Position numbers and translations under genes: made by a program
The notes under the pieces: generated by a model
The model's input: the letters and a program-made list of their open reading frames with translations, nothing else
Databases searched by the model: none
What the model was told of the DNA's origin: nothing
In this document: in pieces, positions 34,647 to 46,787 of the stretch
How the letters are laid out: the number at the start of each line of letters is the position of its first letter
Numbering within the stretch: the first letter of the stretch is position 1
Assembly: GCF_031143425.1 (NCBI RefSeq)
Contig: NC_090447.1
Span: 137,721,106 to 137,785,105, forward strand
Reading direction: 5' to 3'
DNA: 64,000 bases
DNA from: Pleurodeles waltl
Taxonomy: Eukaryota > Chordata > Amphibia > Caudata > Salamandridae

Positions 34647-35851
34647 ATTTTGGCTTGTTTCCAGTCCTCAGGGAAAGTGCCTGTGCTAATGGAGCAGTTG
34701 ATTGTGTTACGAAGCTCGGGGCGATGGATGCGCAAGCTCTCATGTATATGTGGTGTGGGCAGAGGTCCGAGGGGGCTCTGAAGTGGGTGATGTTGACTGT
34801 GTCCTCTGTGGTTAGCGTGAACCAGTCGTGGATGGTCTGGGCGGGTTTTGTGGGGTTGGGTCAGTCGCAGGTTCCCGTGCCAGGTGACAGGAAGCTGTTG
34901 TAGATGTCCTGGATCTTGTGGTGGAATAAGGAGGCAAGTTTGTTGTAGAGGTCCTGTGACGGGGAAGCTGGTGGCTTCGGAGAGGGGATCTGTGAACTCG
35001 TTGATAACTTAAAAGACTTCCTTCGAGTTGTGTGCAGAGGAGTTGATGCGCTCCTGGAGGCAGCTGTTGCAGCTCTCAATGTGGAAAGGTCTTTGCTGGA
35101 TTGGCTGTTTTGCCATTTTTTCTCTAAACGTCTGCGGGTACGCTTTGATTCTTAGAGTTCAGTGGTGAACCAGCTAGCCTTCTTAGGTACGCTTTGGCTG
35201 ATTTTAGATGGAGAGTGGCTAGAGTGGCGGTACATTCGGTGATCCATGCGTTGAGATTGTGTGCTGCTGTGTTGACATAGTCAGAGGGGGAAAGGAGGGA
35301 TTTGGCAAGCGATGAGGTGAATTGCTCATTGGTGATTTTGTTCCATTTCCTGTGTGGGGTCCTGGAGGTGAGGGTGCGGGTGCAGCTGCTGGGTGTGGTG
35401 ATTGTGAAGTGTATGCAGCGGTGGTCGGTCCAGTCTGGGGTGGAGATGGTCTCGTTGGTGATCCGGTCCCTTGAGGTGAAGGTGGGGTCCAGTGTGTGTC
35501 CTGTGTTGTGTGTGGGTGTGGAGATCAGCTGTCTGAGGCCGAGGGTGGCGGTGGTGTTTGGGTTGGTCCAGTCATTGAGAAGGAAGTTCAGGTCACTGAG
35601 GAGGAGGTAGTCGACTGACGCCAGGGCCTGGGTGGTAGGGATGTCTAAAACATCATCTGTGAAAGCTTGGTGGGGCAGAGTGGCCTGTTCACCAGGGTGC
35701 CGCGGATGGAGTAATTGTGGTTGGAGTGGACCAAGAGGTGAAAGTTTTCCATGTTGGTGAGGTGTTCTTCTTGGATGGCCTTGACACGTAGTGAGTATTT
35801 GTGTACGATGGCAAGTCCTCCACCCAGCCGGGATGGCTGGTCCCGCCTTAG
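34647..35851 (-). pseudogene. L2-like endonuclease, copy 2, C-terminal part
   Basis: Collinear with 1000-2130 of copy 1, but frames are short and broken (35079-34861 is the longest minus-strand piece). I assign it by position between the RT ORF and the N-terminal endonuclease piece at 38985-38688. Confidence 0.5.
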
Positions 35852-35856
35852 GATGC

Positions 35857-38682
35857 TGTAGGAGGCTGGCCTGGTTTGTAGTGGTACCTAGGGGTACTTA
35901 CATTCTGCACCAGGTCTAGTTATCCCTTATTAGTGTAGAAGAGGTGTCTAGCAGCTTAGGCTGATAGAAAAGGGTAGCTTAGCAGAGCAGCTTAGGCTGA
36001 TCTAGGAGAAGTGTAAAGCTCCTACTATACCACTGGTGTCATATGCACAATATCATAAGAAAACACAATACACAGATATACTAAAAATAAAGGTACTTTA
36101 TTTTTATGACAATATGCCAAAAGTATCTCAGTGAGTACCCTCAGTATGAGGATAGCAAATATACACAAGATATATGTACACAATACCAAAATTATGCAGT
36201 AATAGCAATAGAAAGCAATGCAAGCAATGTACAGTCACAATAGATTGCAATGAGAGCACATAGGTATAGGGGCAAAACAAACCATATACTCCAAAAGTGG
36301 AATGCGAATAATGTATGGACCCCAAACCTATGTGAGCTTGTAGAGGGTCGCTGGGACTGTAAGAAAACAGTGAGGGTTAGAAAAATAGCCCACCCCAAGA
36401 CCCTGAAAAGTGGGTGCAAAGTGCACCTAAGTTCCCGAGAGAGCACAGAAGTCGTGATAGGGGAATTCTGCAAGGAAGACCAACACCAGCAATGCAACAA
36501 CGAGGGATTTCCAGACGAGAGAACCTGTGGAACAAGGGGACCAAGTCCAAGAGTCACACTCAAGTCGTGAGTGGGCAGATGCCCACGAAATGCCAGCTGA
36601 GGGTGCAAAAAAGCTGCCACTGGATGGTAGAAGCTGTGGATTCTGCAAGAACGAAGAGGACTAGGAACTTCCCCTTTGGAGGATGGATCTCCTACGTCGT
36701 GAAGAAGCTTGCAGAGGTGTTTCCGTGCAGAAAGACCGCAAACAAGCCTTGCTAGCTGCAAGGGTCGCGGTTAGGGTTTTTGGATGCTGCTGTGGCCCAG
36801 TATGGACCAGGATGTCGCCAATTGCATGAGGAGACAAAGGGGGCGCCCAGCAAGACAAGGAGCCCACTCAGAAGCAAGCAGCACCCGCAGAAGTGCCAGA
36901 ACAGGCACTACGAAGAAGAGTGAACTGGAGCTCACCCGAAGTCACAAAAGAAGGTCTCACGACGCCGGAGGACAACTCAGGAGGTCGTGCACTGCAGGTT
37001 AGAGTGTCGGGGACCCAGGCAGGCTTGGCTGTGCACAAAGAAAATCCTGGAAGAGTGCACAGGAGCCGGAGCAGCTGCAAATCACACGTACCCAGCAATG
37101 CAGTCTAGCGTGGGGAGGCAAGACTTACCTCCACCAAACTTGGACTGAAGAGTCACTGGACTGTGGGAGTCACTTGGACAGAGTTGTTGAGTTCCAGGGA
37201 CCACGCTCGTCGTGATGAGAGGGGACCCAGAGGACCGGTGATGCAGTCATTTGGTGCCTGCGGTTGCAGGGGGAAGATTCCATCGACCCACAGGAGATTT
37301 CTTCTGAGCTTCTAGTGCAGAGAGGAGGCAGACTACCCCCACAGCATGCACCACCAGGAAAGCAGTCGAGAAGGCGGCTGGATCAGCGATACAAGGTTGC
37401 AGTAGTCGTCTTTGCTACTTTGTTGCGGTTTTGCAGGCGTCCAGAGCAGTCAGCGGTCGATTCCTTTGCAGTAGGTGAAGAGAGAGATGCAGAGGAACTC
37501 TGACAAGCTCTTGCATTCGTTATCTAAAGAATTCCCCAAAGCAGAGACCCTAAATAGCCAGAAAAGGAGGTTTGGCTACTTAGGAAGGAGGATAGGCTAG
37601 CAACACATCTGTGCCCATCAAAGCATTTCCAGAGGCTGGGGGAGGCTACTCCTTCCCAGCCCTGACACCTTTTTCCAAAGGGAGAGGGTGTAACACCCTC
37701 TCTCTGAGGAAGTCCTTTGTTCTGCCTTCCTGGGCCAAGCCTGGCTGGACCCCAGGAGGGCAGAAACCTGTCTGAGGGGTTGGCAGCAGAAGCAGCTGCA
37801 GTGAAACCCCGGGAAAGGTAGTTTGCAAGTACCCGGGTCTGTGCTAGAGACTCGGGGGATCATGGAATTGTCTCCCCAATGCCAGAATGGCATTGGGGTG
37901 ACAATTCCACGATCTTAGACAAGTTACATGGCCATGTTCGGAGTTACCATTGTGACGCTATACATATGTAGTGACATATGTATAGTGCACGCGTGTAATG
38001 GTGTCCCCGCACTCACAAAGTCCAGGGAATTTGCCCTGAACAATGTGGGGGCACCTTGGCTAGTGCCAGGGTGCCCACACACTAAGTAACTTAGCACCCA
38101 ACCTTTACCAGGTAAAGGTTAGACATATAGGTGACTTATAAGTTACTTAAGTGCAGTGGTAAATGGCTGTGAAATAACGTGGACGTTATTTCACTCAGGC
38201 TGCAATGGGAGGCCTGTGTAACAATTGTCAGATCTCCCTATGGGTGGCAAAAGAAATGCTGCAGCCCATAGGGATCTCCTGGAACCCCAATACCATGGGT
38301 ACCTCAGTACCATATACTAGGGAATTATAAGGGTGTTCCAGTATGTCAATGTAAATTGGTGAAATTGGTCACTAGACTGTTAGTGACAATTTGTACAGAG
38401 AGAGCATAACCACTGAGGTTCTGGTTAGCAGAGCCTCAGTGAGACAGTTAGGCATCACACAGGGAACACATACATATAGGTCACAAACTTATGAGCACTG
38501 GGGTCCTGGCTAGCAGGGTCCCAGTGACACATAACAATCATACTGAAAACATAGTGTTTTCACTATGAGCACTGGGCCCTGGCTAGCAGGATCCCAGTGA
38601 GACAGTGAAAACACACTGACATACACTCACAAACAGGCCAAAATTGGGGGTAACAAGGCTAGAAAGAGGCTACTTTCTCACA
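35857..38682 (-). mobile_element. Solo LTR-like element, 2826 bp, inside the L2-like LINE
   Basis: Flanked by GATGC at 35852-35856 and 38683-38687. On the minus strand it starts TGTGAGAAAGTAGCCTC and ends CCAGCCTCCTACA. Joining the flanks restores the LINE sequence seen in copy 1 (CTGTAACCATTGGG). An AATAAA on the minus strand near 36095, about 230 bp from its end, could be a poly(A) signal. No gag/pol. It is the same family as 43517-46317: both have similar ends and length, although one is minus and the other plus. Small ORFs on both strands have no recognisable domains. Confidence 0.8.
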
Positions 38683-38687
38683 GATGC

Positions 38688-38985
38688 TGTAACCATTGGG
38701 AATGGTGATGGCGAAGTCTGGACCTGAGGTGGGGTTGGTCAAGGTCTTGGGGAGGAAGGCGATGTCCGGCCAGGTGGTGTTGATCAGGTCCCAGAGTTTG
38801 GTGGCGTGTTTGTGGAGGGAGAGGATGTTCCGGAGCAGGCAGTTGATGGGGCTGTGGAGGTTGTTGGTATCTTTGTGTGCGGAGAGTACCTTTGGTTTGT
38901 TGAGGTTGGTGCTGAAATTGCAGTTCCTGCAGGTGAAAGGTCCGTGGGTGTTCTTTGGGGAGATGTGCAGCAGTTGTTGAGACAT
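38688..38985 (-). pseudogene. L2-like endonuclease, copy 2, N-terminal part
   Basis: Encodes FTCRNCNFSTNLNK, then INCLLRNILSLHKHATKLWD and PDIAFLPKTLTN. This is the beginning of an APE-type endonuclease, where the AFLxETW-like block normally carries a catalytic Glu; here the equivalent reads AFLPKT, so the Glu seems changed to Lys. The frame is cut by the LTR insertion at 38682. Confidence 0.7.
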
Positions 38986-39388
38986 CTGGTGTTGAGGCGG
39001 AGGAGGGTCTTGAAGTCATAACGAAGGCAATCCAGGAGGTGGTTTGACAGAGATCCAGGGTTCCAGGCGCAGGGCACGGTCCAGTCGCGGACTTGCGCCG
39101 ACAGGCTTGCCTTTGGCTCTGTGGCAGCCATTAAGAAGGGGAAGGGGGAGCAGTCAGCTGGGAGGCGGGAGGGCAGGAAAGGTGTTTTGTGGGAGAGAGG
39201 AGGCAGAGGAAAGAGGGGAGAAAGGAAAAAGGACTAGGGAAAAATGAGGGATGGTAGAAAAAAAGGCAGAAAGTGCAAGAGTGAAAGAGTGGCAGAGAGA
39301 AGAGAAGAAAAGAAAATACTTACTTGTGATGGCCACTAGACAACCATGGAGCTGGGGAGGGCAGCAGAGGCTGACCAGGTGGTCAATG

Positions 39389-40324
39389 CCTCAAGGCGCT
39401 TCGGAAAGCCTTTAGGAGTCAGGTCTAGCAAGACAATATTGTCCACATAAAACAGTGTCCCCCAAAGGATAGCCACCTAACTTTGGGGCATCCCCACCAG
39501 TCTTGCTGAACACATTGAGCAGATCCTCCATATATAAAGAAAAAAGTGAGGTGAGCCAACAGGCAACCCTGCTTCAGACAATTTATTGACTAGATCTTTG
39601 GGTCATTCCCCGCCTACCACTTAATATAACATGACACCAAGGTGCAGATTTAACAGCTTCCTTGCACCACATTAGCATAATTTTATTACGATAATGTGGC
39701 TGCGCCAAATTTTGCAAAGTGGCGCAATGCATGCAATGCGCCACTTTGTAGCCCTTTGCGCTATATTATGTTTGCACCAGGCATAATGGATGCAAAGTGG
39801 GCATTCCCCCATTAGGGGGCCGACAAAATGGCGTAAAGAAATCTAAGAGATTTCTTTGTGTCATTTTTTTCTGCACTTTTAACGCCTGCTCAAAGCAGGC
39901 GTTAAAAGGAGGCACACCATTGTTTACAAAGGTCCTCAATGTGCTTTGCAGCATTAGCATCAAACATTTTGACGGTAATCCTGCACGGCTCCGAACTAGC
40001 GTAAAAATTTATGACGCTAGTTCCTTAAATACCACCATGGTGCGCCATACCTTAGACATAGCCCACACATGGTGGCATAGGGGGTGCTAAAGGGTGTAAG
40101 AAAGGTGGCGCTGCACTGGGTGTCAATCATCTTTTTCCAGAGGGTCTTCCTATCTATGTGTCCGAAAGCTGGTGAAAAATCAATGAAGGCCACTTAGACA
40201 GGCATCCCCTACTTTTCACATACTTGTCCAATAAAAAGTGGATCACAGTCATATTATCTAGGGTTGAGCATCTAGCTCTAAAACCTGCCTATTATTTTCC
40301 TCCACCCATTCTAGCAGGTACGTA
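39389..40324 (-). pseudogene. LINE-R reverse transcriptase, central part
   Basis: High to low: TVIHFLLDKYVKS (about 40258-40220), a segment corresponding to the FxxxFD-type block reading out of frame, then WKKMID. A small element interrupts at about 40123-39640. After it come LKQGCLLA (about 39580), LYMEDLLNVFS, and YVDNIVLLDLTPKGFPKRLE (about 39455-39400), a version of the YxDD catalytic box. Translation needs several frame changes. It joins logically to the NEAQFLTVNINKTK block at 33236, across the inserted L2. Confidence 0.65.
39640..40123. mobile_element. Small fold-back element within LINE-R
   Basis: Interrupts the LINE-R coding sequence. Ends GACACCAAGGTGCAG and, reversed, GACACCCAGTGCAG are similar. 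The interior has several hairpins: GTGGCGCAATGCATG...CATGCAATGCGCCAC, AACGCCTGCTCAAAGCAGGCGTT, and AACTAGCGTAAA...TTATGACGCTAGTT. It shares word style with 48747-49653. No target duplication is clear. Confidence 0.6.
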
Positions 40325-40744
40325 CACAGTATGATTCAATCATGTTTGATTTTCTATGTATCTGACATCTAATTTGAACAACGTAATAAAGGTCTTCTTA
40401 GACAAAACACTTGTATGTATGTTTTGGTGTGGCATGGTTGTGATCCTGAGCTAAACATTCTGTACATGTAACATAGCCACCCTTATATAAGTAGCTTCTG
40501 TTGTCATTGTATAGTTCACATTGTCTTGTATATGTACATTGCTAGTTGTGAACTTTATTACAGCAGCCAGTGAGTTTGTGACTTGTGAATTTATTAAAGT
40601 GTTAAAGGTTAAGACATAATTGGTTCAAAAACAAACATAAATAAAATGTGAAGGAGTCAGTCATAGTGAATGAAACTATAGATATAGATGCCACATCATC
40701 CAAATTACTCTTCCAATGAGGAATGGAAAATGATCCAGAGTTAG
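40325..40744. other. Convergent 3' ends of nuclease and MybB, copy 2
   Basis: Continuation of the nuclease 3' region after the LINE-R insertion. Plus-strand AATAAA at 40385 and minus-strand AATAAA at 40595-40590 and 40559-40554 are close together, as in copy 1 (15510-15605). Confidence 0.55.
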
Positions 40745-41600
40745 TCCACAGAGTGAATGTGTGACACACAAAGGAGGACATTACGGTTGATGTTTCTTGC
40801 TGGCACTGGTGGGTGTCTCACCTCATACGTAGTTGCATTGACGTCCTCACTTGCAAGGGTGGGGTGGTTCAGCTGCTGCAAAGGCAGGGGCGTCCGACAG
40901 TGTTTCGTCCTCTGGCAGGGACTCCTTTCCCATGCCTGCCGTAGATCTACATGGTCTCGATGTTCTTGCACCACAGGATAGGTAGATGGTGGTGGAAAAG
41001 ACCTGCTTAGGGTTGTATGGATGTCCATAAGCACCCCTGTTAGGGTGCCATGTTGAAAGTATGGGCCTCCATCTGTTGTTACATGTCCCTCTGCAGCTGC
41101 TTGATTTCCCGGCGCTTGGTGACTACCTGGCCTACCATGCCTTGGGACTCCTGACAGACCAACAAGACTTGGCTGATGGTTTCCTGTTCGTGAGTGGCCC
41201 GAGTGGCTTAACTCTGCCGGCCCACAACATCCATACCATGGATCCTACCCCATGAGCTTGTACCCTTGGTCCAGGTGCCAACTCCAACTTGGTCCTAGGC
41301 TCTCTGTGTCAGCAATGGTGATTTGCACTTCAAGACTGGTGTGCACAAGATTGTACTGACTGTGCTAGGTACACAGGTTGGAGGGTATGTTTCTGGCTCA
41401 GTTGTTGTAGTAGCTGGGGTGGTAGGTGTTGATGGTGGCACAGTGAGACTCACTGTTGCCATCTGACTAGACTGACCAGATGTGCCAGATCCGTCATCCA
41501 CATGTTTATGTCCAGGAGTGCTTCATCCGTGGGTGGGTTAGTGGGCAATGTCTGCTCAGGTGCAGTGCCAGTTTGACCCATTGTGAAATAGAGTACATCG
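40745..41600 (-). pseudogene. MybB exon 2, Harbinger copy 2
   Basis: Minus strand: an acidic/Ser/Thr-rich head (MDDGSGTSGQSSQ, then PPSTPTTPATTTTEPETYPP), frameshifts, then a coiled-coil-like piece (ESQGMVGQVVTKRREIKQLQ near 41135) and a Ser/Pro-rich end. The same order of segments is found in copy 1 exon 2 (14566-15381). Several stops are present, and exon borders are approximate. Confidence 0.55.
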
Positions 41601-42096
41601 AAATTGGTGGAAGTGTGGAATCTACATTCAAATGTTTAGTGTCACAGTGAGTAGAGACCGAGGAAAACCTTCATAGGTAGGTTTTCCTATTGTGATATAT
41701 TTCTGTGGTATTGAAGTTGTTGACAAGACATTTGTGGAGGTTGCAAAAACTATAAAGATTGAATAGCTCATTAGATCTGCTGATAACTTGAATTTTGAAT
41801 TAAGTAATGAACATGACATCCAACAAACAGTTAAGACAACACACTGGAGAAGTAACATGTCTTTGACTATTCCAAGGCCTAGTTGTATAGGATACAGGTG
41901 AACACACAACTTGGTAGTATATGTAGCAGTAGACATCATGTAAGCAGTGCACAGTCAATGTTGTACCTGCCACTTCCAATAGGCTGAAGCAGCTTAATGC
42001 CTTACAACTACTTGATGTACACAGTTGGCAAGGTGTCAGTCATAGTTTTAGAAATGGGAACTGTAGCTGGCAGTCAGTTTACATGCTTTTTCCAAG

Positions 42097-45000
42097 TAAG
42101 GACCCTCACTCTAGTCAGGGTAAGGGTGATACAAAGCTCAGATAACCCCTGCTCACCCCCTTGGAAGCTTGGCACAAGCAGTCAGGCTTATCTCAGAGCA
42201 ATGTGTAAATATTTGTACATAAACACAGAGTAACACAATTAAAACACCACAAAGGGACTCCACATCCATTTAGAAAAATAGCCAATATTTATCAAATTCA
42301 AACAAGACCACAATAACAAAAATCCAACATACACAAAAAAAGGTATCACTTTTTAAAGGTAAAAGAGTCTTAATCCATCAAAGTCAATGGTTGCATTGTT
42401 TTAGCACAAAGAACCTGGTAAACATCAAAAATAAAGCTGCAGGGGTGGTGATGCATCAGAAAAGCAAGCAATGCATTGATTCCCTACTTGCAAGTGAGGT
42501 CATGCGTTGATTCTTTTCATACCAGGTAGGCAATGCATTGTTTCTTTTCTGGCAGAAGGGTGATGTGTCAATATCCGGACACAAAGCCTCAGGTCCGTGC
42601 TGTGATGTTGAAGATTTGACACCCAGCGACGAAGCGTGTAAAATTCTGACGCACTGTGCGAAGGGTTTGCGTTGAGAATGTGTCCTGCGTTGATTCTCCA
42701 GCTGCGAGTCAGGTGCTGCATCGAATTTTAAGCTGCCGGACGGTGCGTCGATTTTTCTGATGTGCACACAGCAATGCATGGATTTTCCCCTGCAGGTTAC
42801 CAGCAGCCTTCTAAGGGTCCAGGGACTGGATTTGGTACCACATGGCAAGTCAGGACTCTCAGCAAAAGAGCCCAGGCACTGGCAGATGAAGTCTTTGATG
42901 TCCCTGAGACTTCACAACAGGAGGCAAGCTCAGCCCAAACCTTTGGAGAAACAAGCAGGAAGTAGAAAGCAAAGTCCAGTCCTTTCACTCTCAGGGCAGA
43001 AGCAGCAGCAGGCCAGCACCTCAAAGCAAAATGCAGTGGGGCAGGTCCTCCTCAAGCCTCCAGCTTTTTTCCCTCGCAGAGTCTCCTTTTGATCCTGAAG
43101 TGTTCTGAAGTTGTGGGGTCAGCTGTCCAATACGTACACCCATTTCTGCCTTTGAAGTAGGCAAACCTCTAAGGAAGGTTCAGGGGGTTGAAGATGGCTT
43201 TTTGCAAAGGATAGAACAGCCCTATACAGGTGAAACTGTCAGCTCTTCCCTCCACTCTTGCCCAGGAAGACCCATCAGCATATGTAGGACACATCTCAGC
43301 TCCCTTTGTGTGACTGCCTAGAGTGAATTCACAAACATCCCAACCGTCAGTCTGACCCTGTATTCCATAGCCAGACAGAGGCACAGAATGGTTAAGCAAG
43401 AAATTGCCCAACTTCACAAAAAGGTGTTTTTTAAATTGTGAGTTTAGAGACCCCAAACTACACATTTCTATCTGCCACCCATTGTAAACTGCACTTAATA
43501 TATATTTTAAAGCAATTGCAGGAAAGTGCCTTTTTTCTGGTATAGTTACCCCAACTTTTTGCCTGATGTCAGTGTGTTCGGACTGTTGTTCACTGGAATC
43601 CTGCTAACTTGGACTCCAGTGACTGTGCTCTCTCTCCCCTAAATTTAGTTGCTGGTTAATTCTTATACCCAAATTGGCATACTGTACCCAGGGCATTGGG
43701 ACACCAGGGGTCCCTTATGGGTTGCAGCATGTATTATGCCACCCAGAGGAACCCATGCAAACTGTGACTGCAGACTTGCCATTGTATATGCGTGAAAGGG
43801 TCCATCCAGCCTTTCACTGCCAAACCTAACCACTGCACTTAAACCCATATGTCACCCCTCTGGTAAGTCCTTCAGCCCAACGGTAGGGTACATGTCTCTA
43901 ATTGTGAGGTTATCCCTGCATGAGCAGGGTACCCCTACAGGCCTCAGGCTGATTCCTGGACTCTGTAATTATGGGGAAGCCATCTTAAGATATGTAGTGG
44001 ACTCTGGTCAACACAAGTGTCCAACTACATAATGCCCACTCCGAACCTAGGAATGTTTGGTATCAAACATGTTGGAATTATGCAACTACACCCGATTCTA
44101 GTGTTAGTTGCATGATACCATCTCATCTGGGGTTTCCCTAGGGGATCCCTGAGTTCTGCCTCTACAGCTTTACGGGGTCCAGCTGCAAGCACATGCTGCT
44201 GCTGACCCCAGACACTGTTCTGCCCTCCTGCTGATGAGCCAGGCTCGGGCCAGAGGAGTAGAACAAAGGGTTTCCTGCAAGGGAGAGGTGTGACCACCTC
44301 TCCCTGTGTATCAGGTGTCTAAAGACTGGGGTATGGTGGCCTCTGAGCATCACCAGACTGCTTTGAAGGGCACATTTGGTGCCCTCCTTTCCCTCTCTGG
44401 CACGAAACTACACAAAGGAGAGGGGAGTGACCAACCCCCCGTTCAGCTCCTTCTCAAGAGAGGAGCTCGGCCACTTGATTCTGCCATCTTGAAAATACGA
44501 TGTGCAGAGGCCCCTGGGGGCATCTGGTTGCTTAGGCCAGGTAGATGGCGTTCCTGACCCGCTCTGATAGGTGGGTCACTACAGAGAGGGAATATCCCCC
44601 TTTTAGAGTATTTAAAGGCTCTCTTGCAGGTGGGTCCTCAGATTCATCAAGCAAGACTCTAGAAGGAACTCTCTGAAAGACATCTTCTGCCCCTGGCCTC
44701 AGGAACCACTACTAGACTTCACCTGGAACCAAACAAGTCTGCTTCTGGTGGGAAGGCTCCCACTGCAGCATTGTTTCTCCAGATAATGCAAGAATTCTGC
44801 AACTTCCAAGGCTGTGCATCCTCCAAGTTCACAAGGATTCTGCATGAAGGAATTTCCCTTGGAGTGAAGGAGTAACTTCCCTGCATCTGCAGGCACCTCA
44901 AGGCATAATTAACCTGTTTGGTGGGGCCTGCTTCACAGTTGGGGAGACTGTGGCCTCCATTGGGTCCGGCTTGTCTGCCATCCAAGTTCGTAGACTGTAG

Positions 45001-46680
45001 GACCTTGCTCCTGCCACTGAACTGGCGACCCTGTGCTTCATGACTGTTGTACTTGCCAAAGCTTGTTTACTCTTCCTCCCAGAGATCTTTAGACATCATG
45101 AATCCCCGGTTTCCAGCCCTCTGCAATCCGAATATGAGCCCCTGTCTTGTCATGCTGGTGAGATCTCCTTCTGACTCCCTGTGTCCATCACCTGTGGGTC
45201 ACTCATGAGGTCCCCATCGACTTCTGCTGGCCTTCCTGTGTGCTGAGGCCAGCTCTCCCCCTCCCTGGAAGAGTCTCCTGGACCTTAATGGTCCCCAAAA
45301 CTTTCCAAATGCCTCTCCTGCTCCTGTTTGCATTTGCCAAGGCTTGTTAGTGGTGACTGTCAAGCACAGCTTGTAGGTAACTCCTGGGATCTTCAGAAGC
45401 TTCTGGACCCTGCAGCTGGACTTCTTCATCTACCAACTTGCAGGAATTTCATCTTCAGGAGGGTGGGCTTTGCCACAAGAACTACCTGGGCACCTCCTTG
45501 GGTACTCGACTCTGTCCCCTTCCTGTGCAGGTCCTCCAGGTGTGGAATCCTTCCCTGGGTTCCACTGGCCTGGTCTGCAGGTTGTGACTCAAGATGGACA
45601 GTCCAAGGCATCCACAGACTTCAGAAAGGGTCTGTCCTCTCCTCCGTATCCAGCTCTCTGGTGTAGGTACTCCTGTCTTCTCGGTACCCTGGGATAGGAT
45701 AGGCACACTCTCCACCCATCCTCTTGCATGCTGGTTTCATCAGGGACTGGGAAGGGTCCAGAATTCCACAAACTCCAACCACTACTCTCTGTGTTAGCCT
45801 ATAAGAGAACTGGGTGGGTATCTGACTTAATCCTGGTTGCTGGGGTCACTTACTGTACTTACCTCTGGTGTTCCTAACTGCCCAAGCCCCTAGCTAACCA
45901 CTGCACTTACCTTGGCTGCAGTCCCACTTTCACATTTAATATTTTTAGTATATGGTTCGGCCCTACCCTAGGGCCCTGTATATTTCTATGCTATTTCTGA
46001 TGGTTATTTTATATGTGTAATTGTATGTAATATCTTCCAAAGGAATTATACTAATGTCAGTTTAGTAGTAGTGCTGTAATAAAGTATCCTTTATTAGTGC
46101 AACACTGGTTTGGTTCTTTATAACTAAGTTATTGTCTGACTACACGGGTATTGCAAGTGCTTTACATTCCTCCTGGGTACGCTTAAACTGCTCAGCCTAG
46201 CTACCAATAGAGAGTGTCTGCTATCTGGACACTATTCACTATCTCTAAGGGTTGCCTGGGCTTAGTATAGGATGCCAGACCCTAGGTGTACACCCTAAAC
46301 TGAACCAGCCTCCTATAGCAATCCCCATGTTTAACTTTGGGAGAGATAGGCCTTTGCAATAGTGAACAACGAATTTGGCAGTATTTCATATCAGGACATG
46401 TAAAACACACTAGTACATGTCCTACCTTTTAAATACACTGCACCCTGCCCACGGAGCTGCCTGGACCTACCTCTAGTGCACATTACTAGAGACTTACTAG
46501 TAAATTAAATACGCTAACCATAGAGAAAACCAATCACAAACCCTATTTAGACAGAGAACACTTGCATTTTAGCACTTGTAAGCATTGGTAAAGTGCCCAA
46601 AATCCTAGAGCCAGCAGAAACAGAGTTCAGCACAGAATCATAACAGGAGGTCAGGAGCCAAAAAGACAGGGGTAACCACA
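42097..46680 (-). mobile_element. Solo LTR (~1.78 kb) split by another LTR
   Basis: Flanked by CCAAG at 42092-42096 and 46681-46685. On the minus strand it begins TGTGGTTACCCCTGTC and ends AGTGAGGGTCCTTA. Its own sequence is 42097-43511 (plus the duplicated GCAAT) and 46323-46680. No coding region is recognised; the ORFs at 42456-43092 lie on both strands and lack domains. It lies within the MybB intron. Confidence 0.65.
43517..46317 (+). mobile_element. Solo LTR-like element, 2801 bp, nested in another LTR
   Basis: Flanked by GCAAT at 43512-43516 and 46318-46322. Starts TGCAGGAAAGTGCC and ends CCAGCCTCCTATA, close to the ends of 35857-38682 read on the minus strand. Like that copy it has an AATAAA near its end (46078, 240 bp before the end). 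Shared internal features include TGCTAACTTGGACTCCAGTG-like and GGCACCAAACTACACAAAGG-like text. No coding domains. Confidence 0.8.
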
Positions 46681-46787
46681 CCAAGAGCTATCAGGTCTAA
46701 CACATGGCATCAATAGTGTCATTTGGCATTACCATGACATCAAGCTAGGGAGGCAGACACGCCTCAGAGTTAAGCATATGTATATTG

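Larger units (their letters stand above)
33237..39388 (-). mobile_element. L2-like LINE, copy 2, split by a 2.8-kb LTR
   Basis: Minus-strand LINE occupying 33237-35851 and 38683-39388. The 3' end has the tail ATTGATTGATTGATG next to TTTACAAATACTG (33243-33270), and the 5' end is near 39388, so apart from the LTR it seems close to full length at about 3.3 kb. It lies inside LINE-R. It is collinear with copy 1 (1-2913). The clade call is L2 or a close CR1-group relative, from RT motifs and the TGAT-type tail. Confidence 0.8.
32157..40324 (-). mobile_element. LINE-R: older LINE fragment, interrupted by other elements
   Basis: Minus-strand LINE fragment flanked by CACAGTA on both sides (32150-32156 and 40325-40331), a 7-bp target duplication. 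Its own sequence is 32157-33236 (3' part) and about 39389-40324 (upstream RT part, itself split by a small element at about 39640-40123). The L2-like LINE fills the middle. The 3' end, read on the minus strand, is AATAAAAACTTGAAAACTTG. It is truncated in the RT region at its 5' end. It is a different family from the L2-like LINE; I cannot name the clade with confidence. Confidence 0.75.

Noticed and set aside
36192..37108. ORFs up to 189 codons within the 2.8-kb LTR
   Set aside because: No recognised domain, overlapping antisense frames, and the related element at 43517-46317 does not keep them in an obvious way.
42456..43092. ORFs of 67-130 codons within an LTR
   Set aside because: Located on both strands of non-coding LTR sequence with no gag/pol-type motifs.
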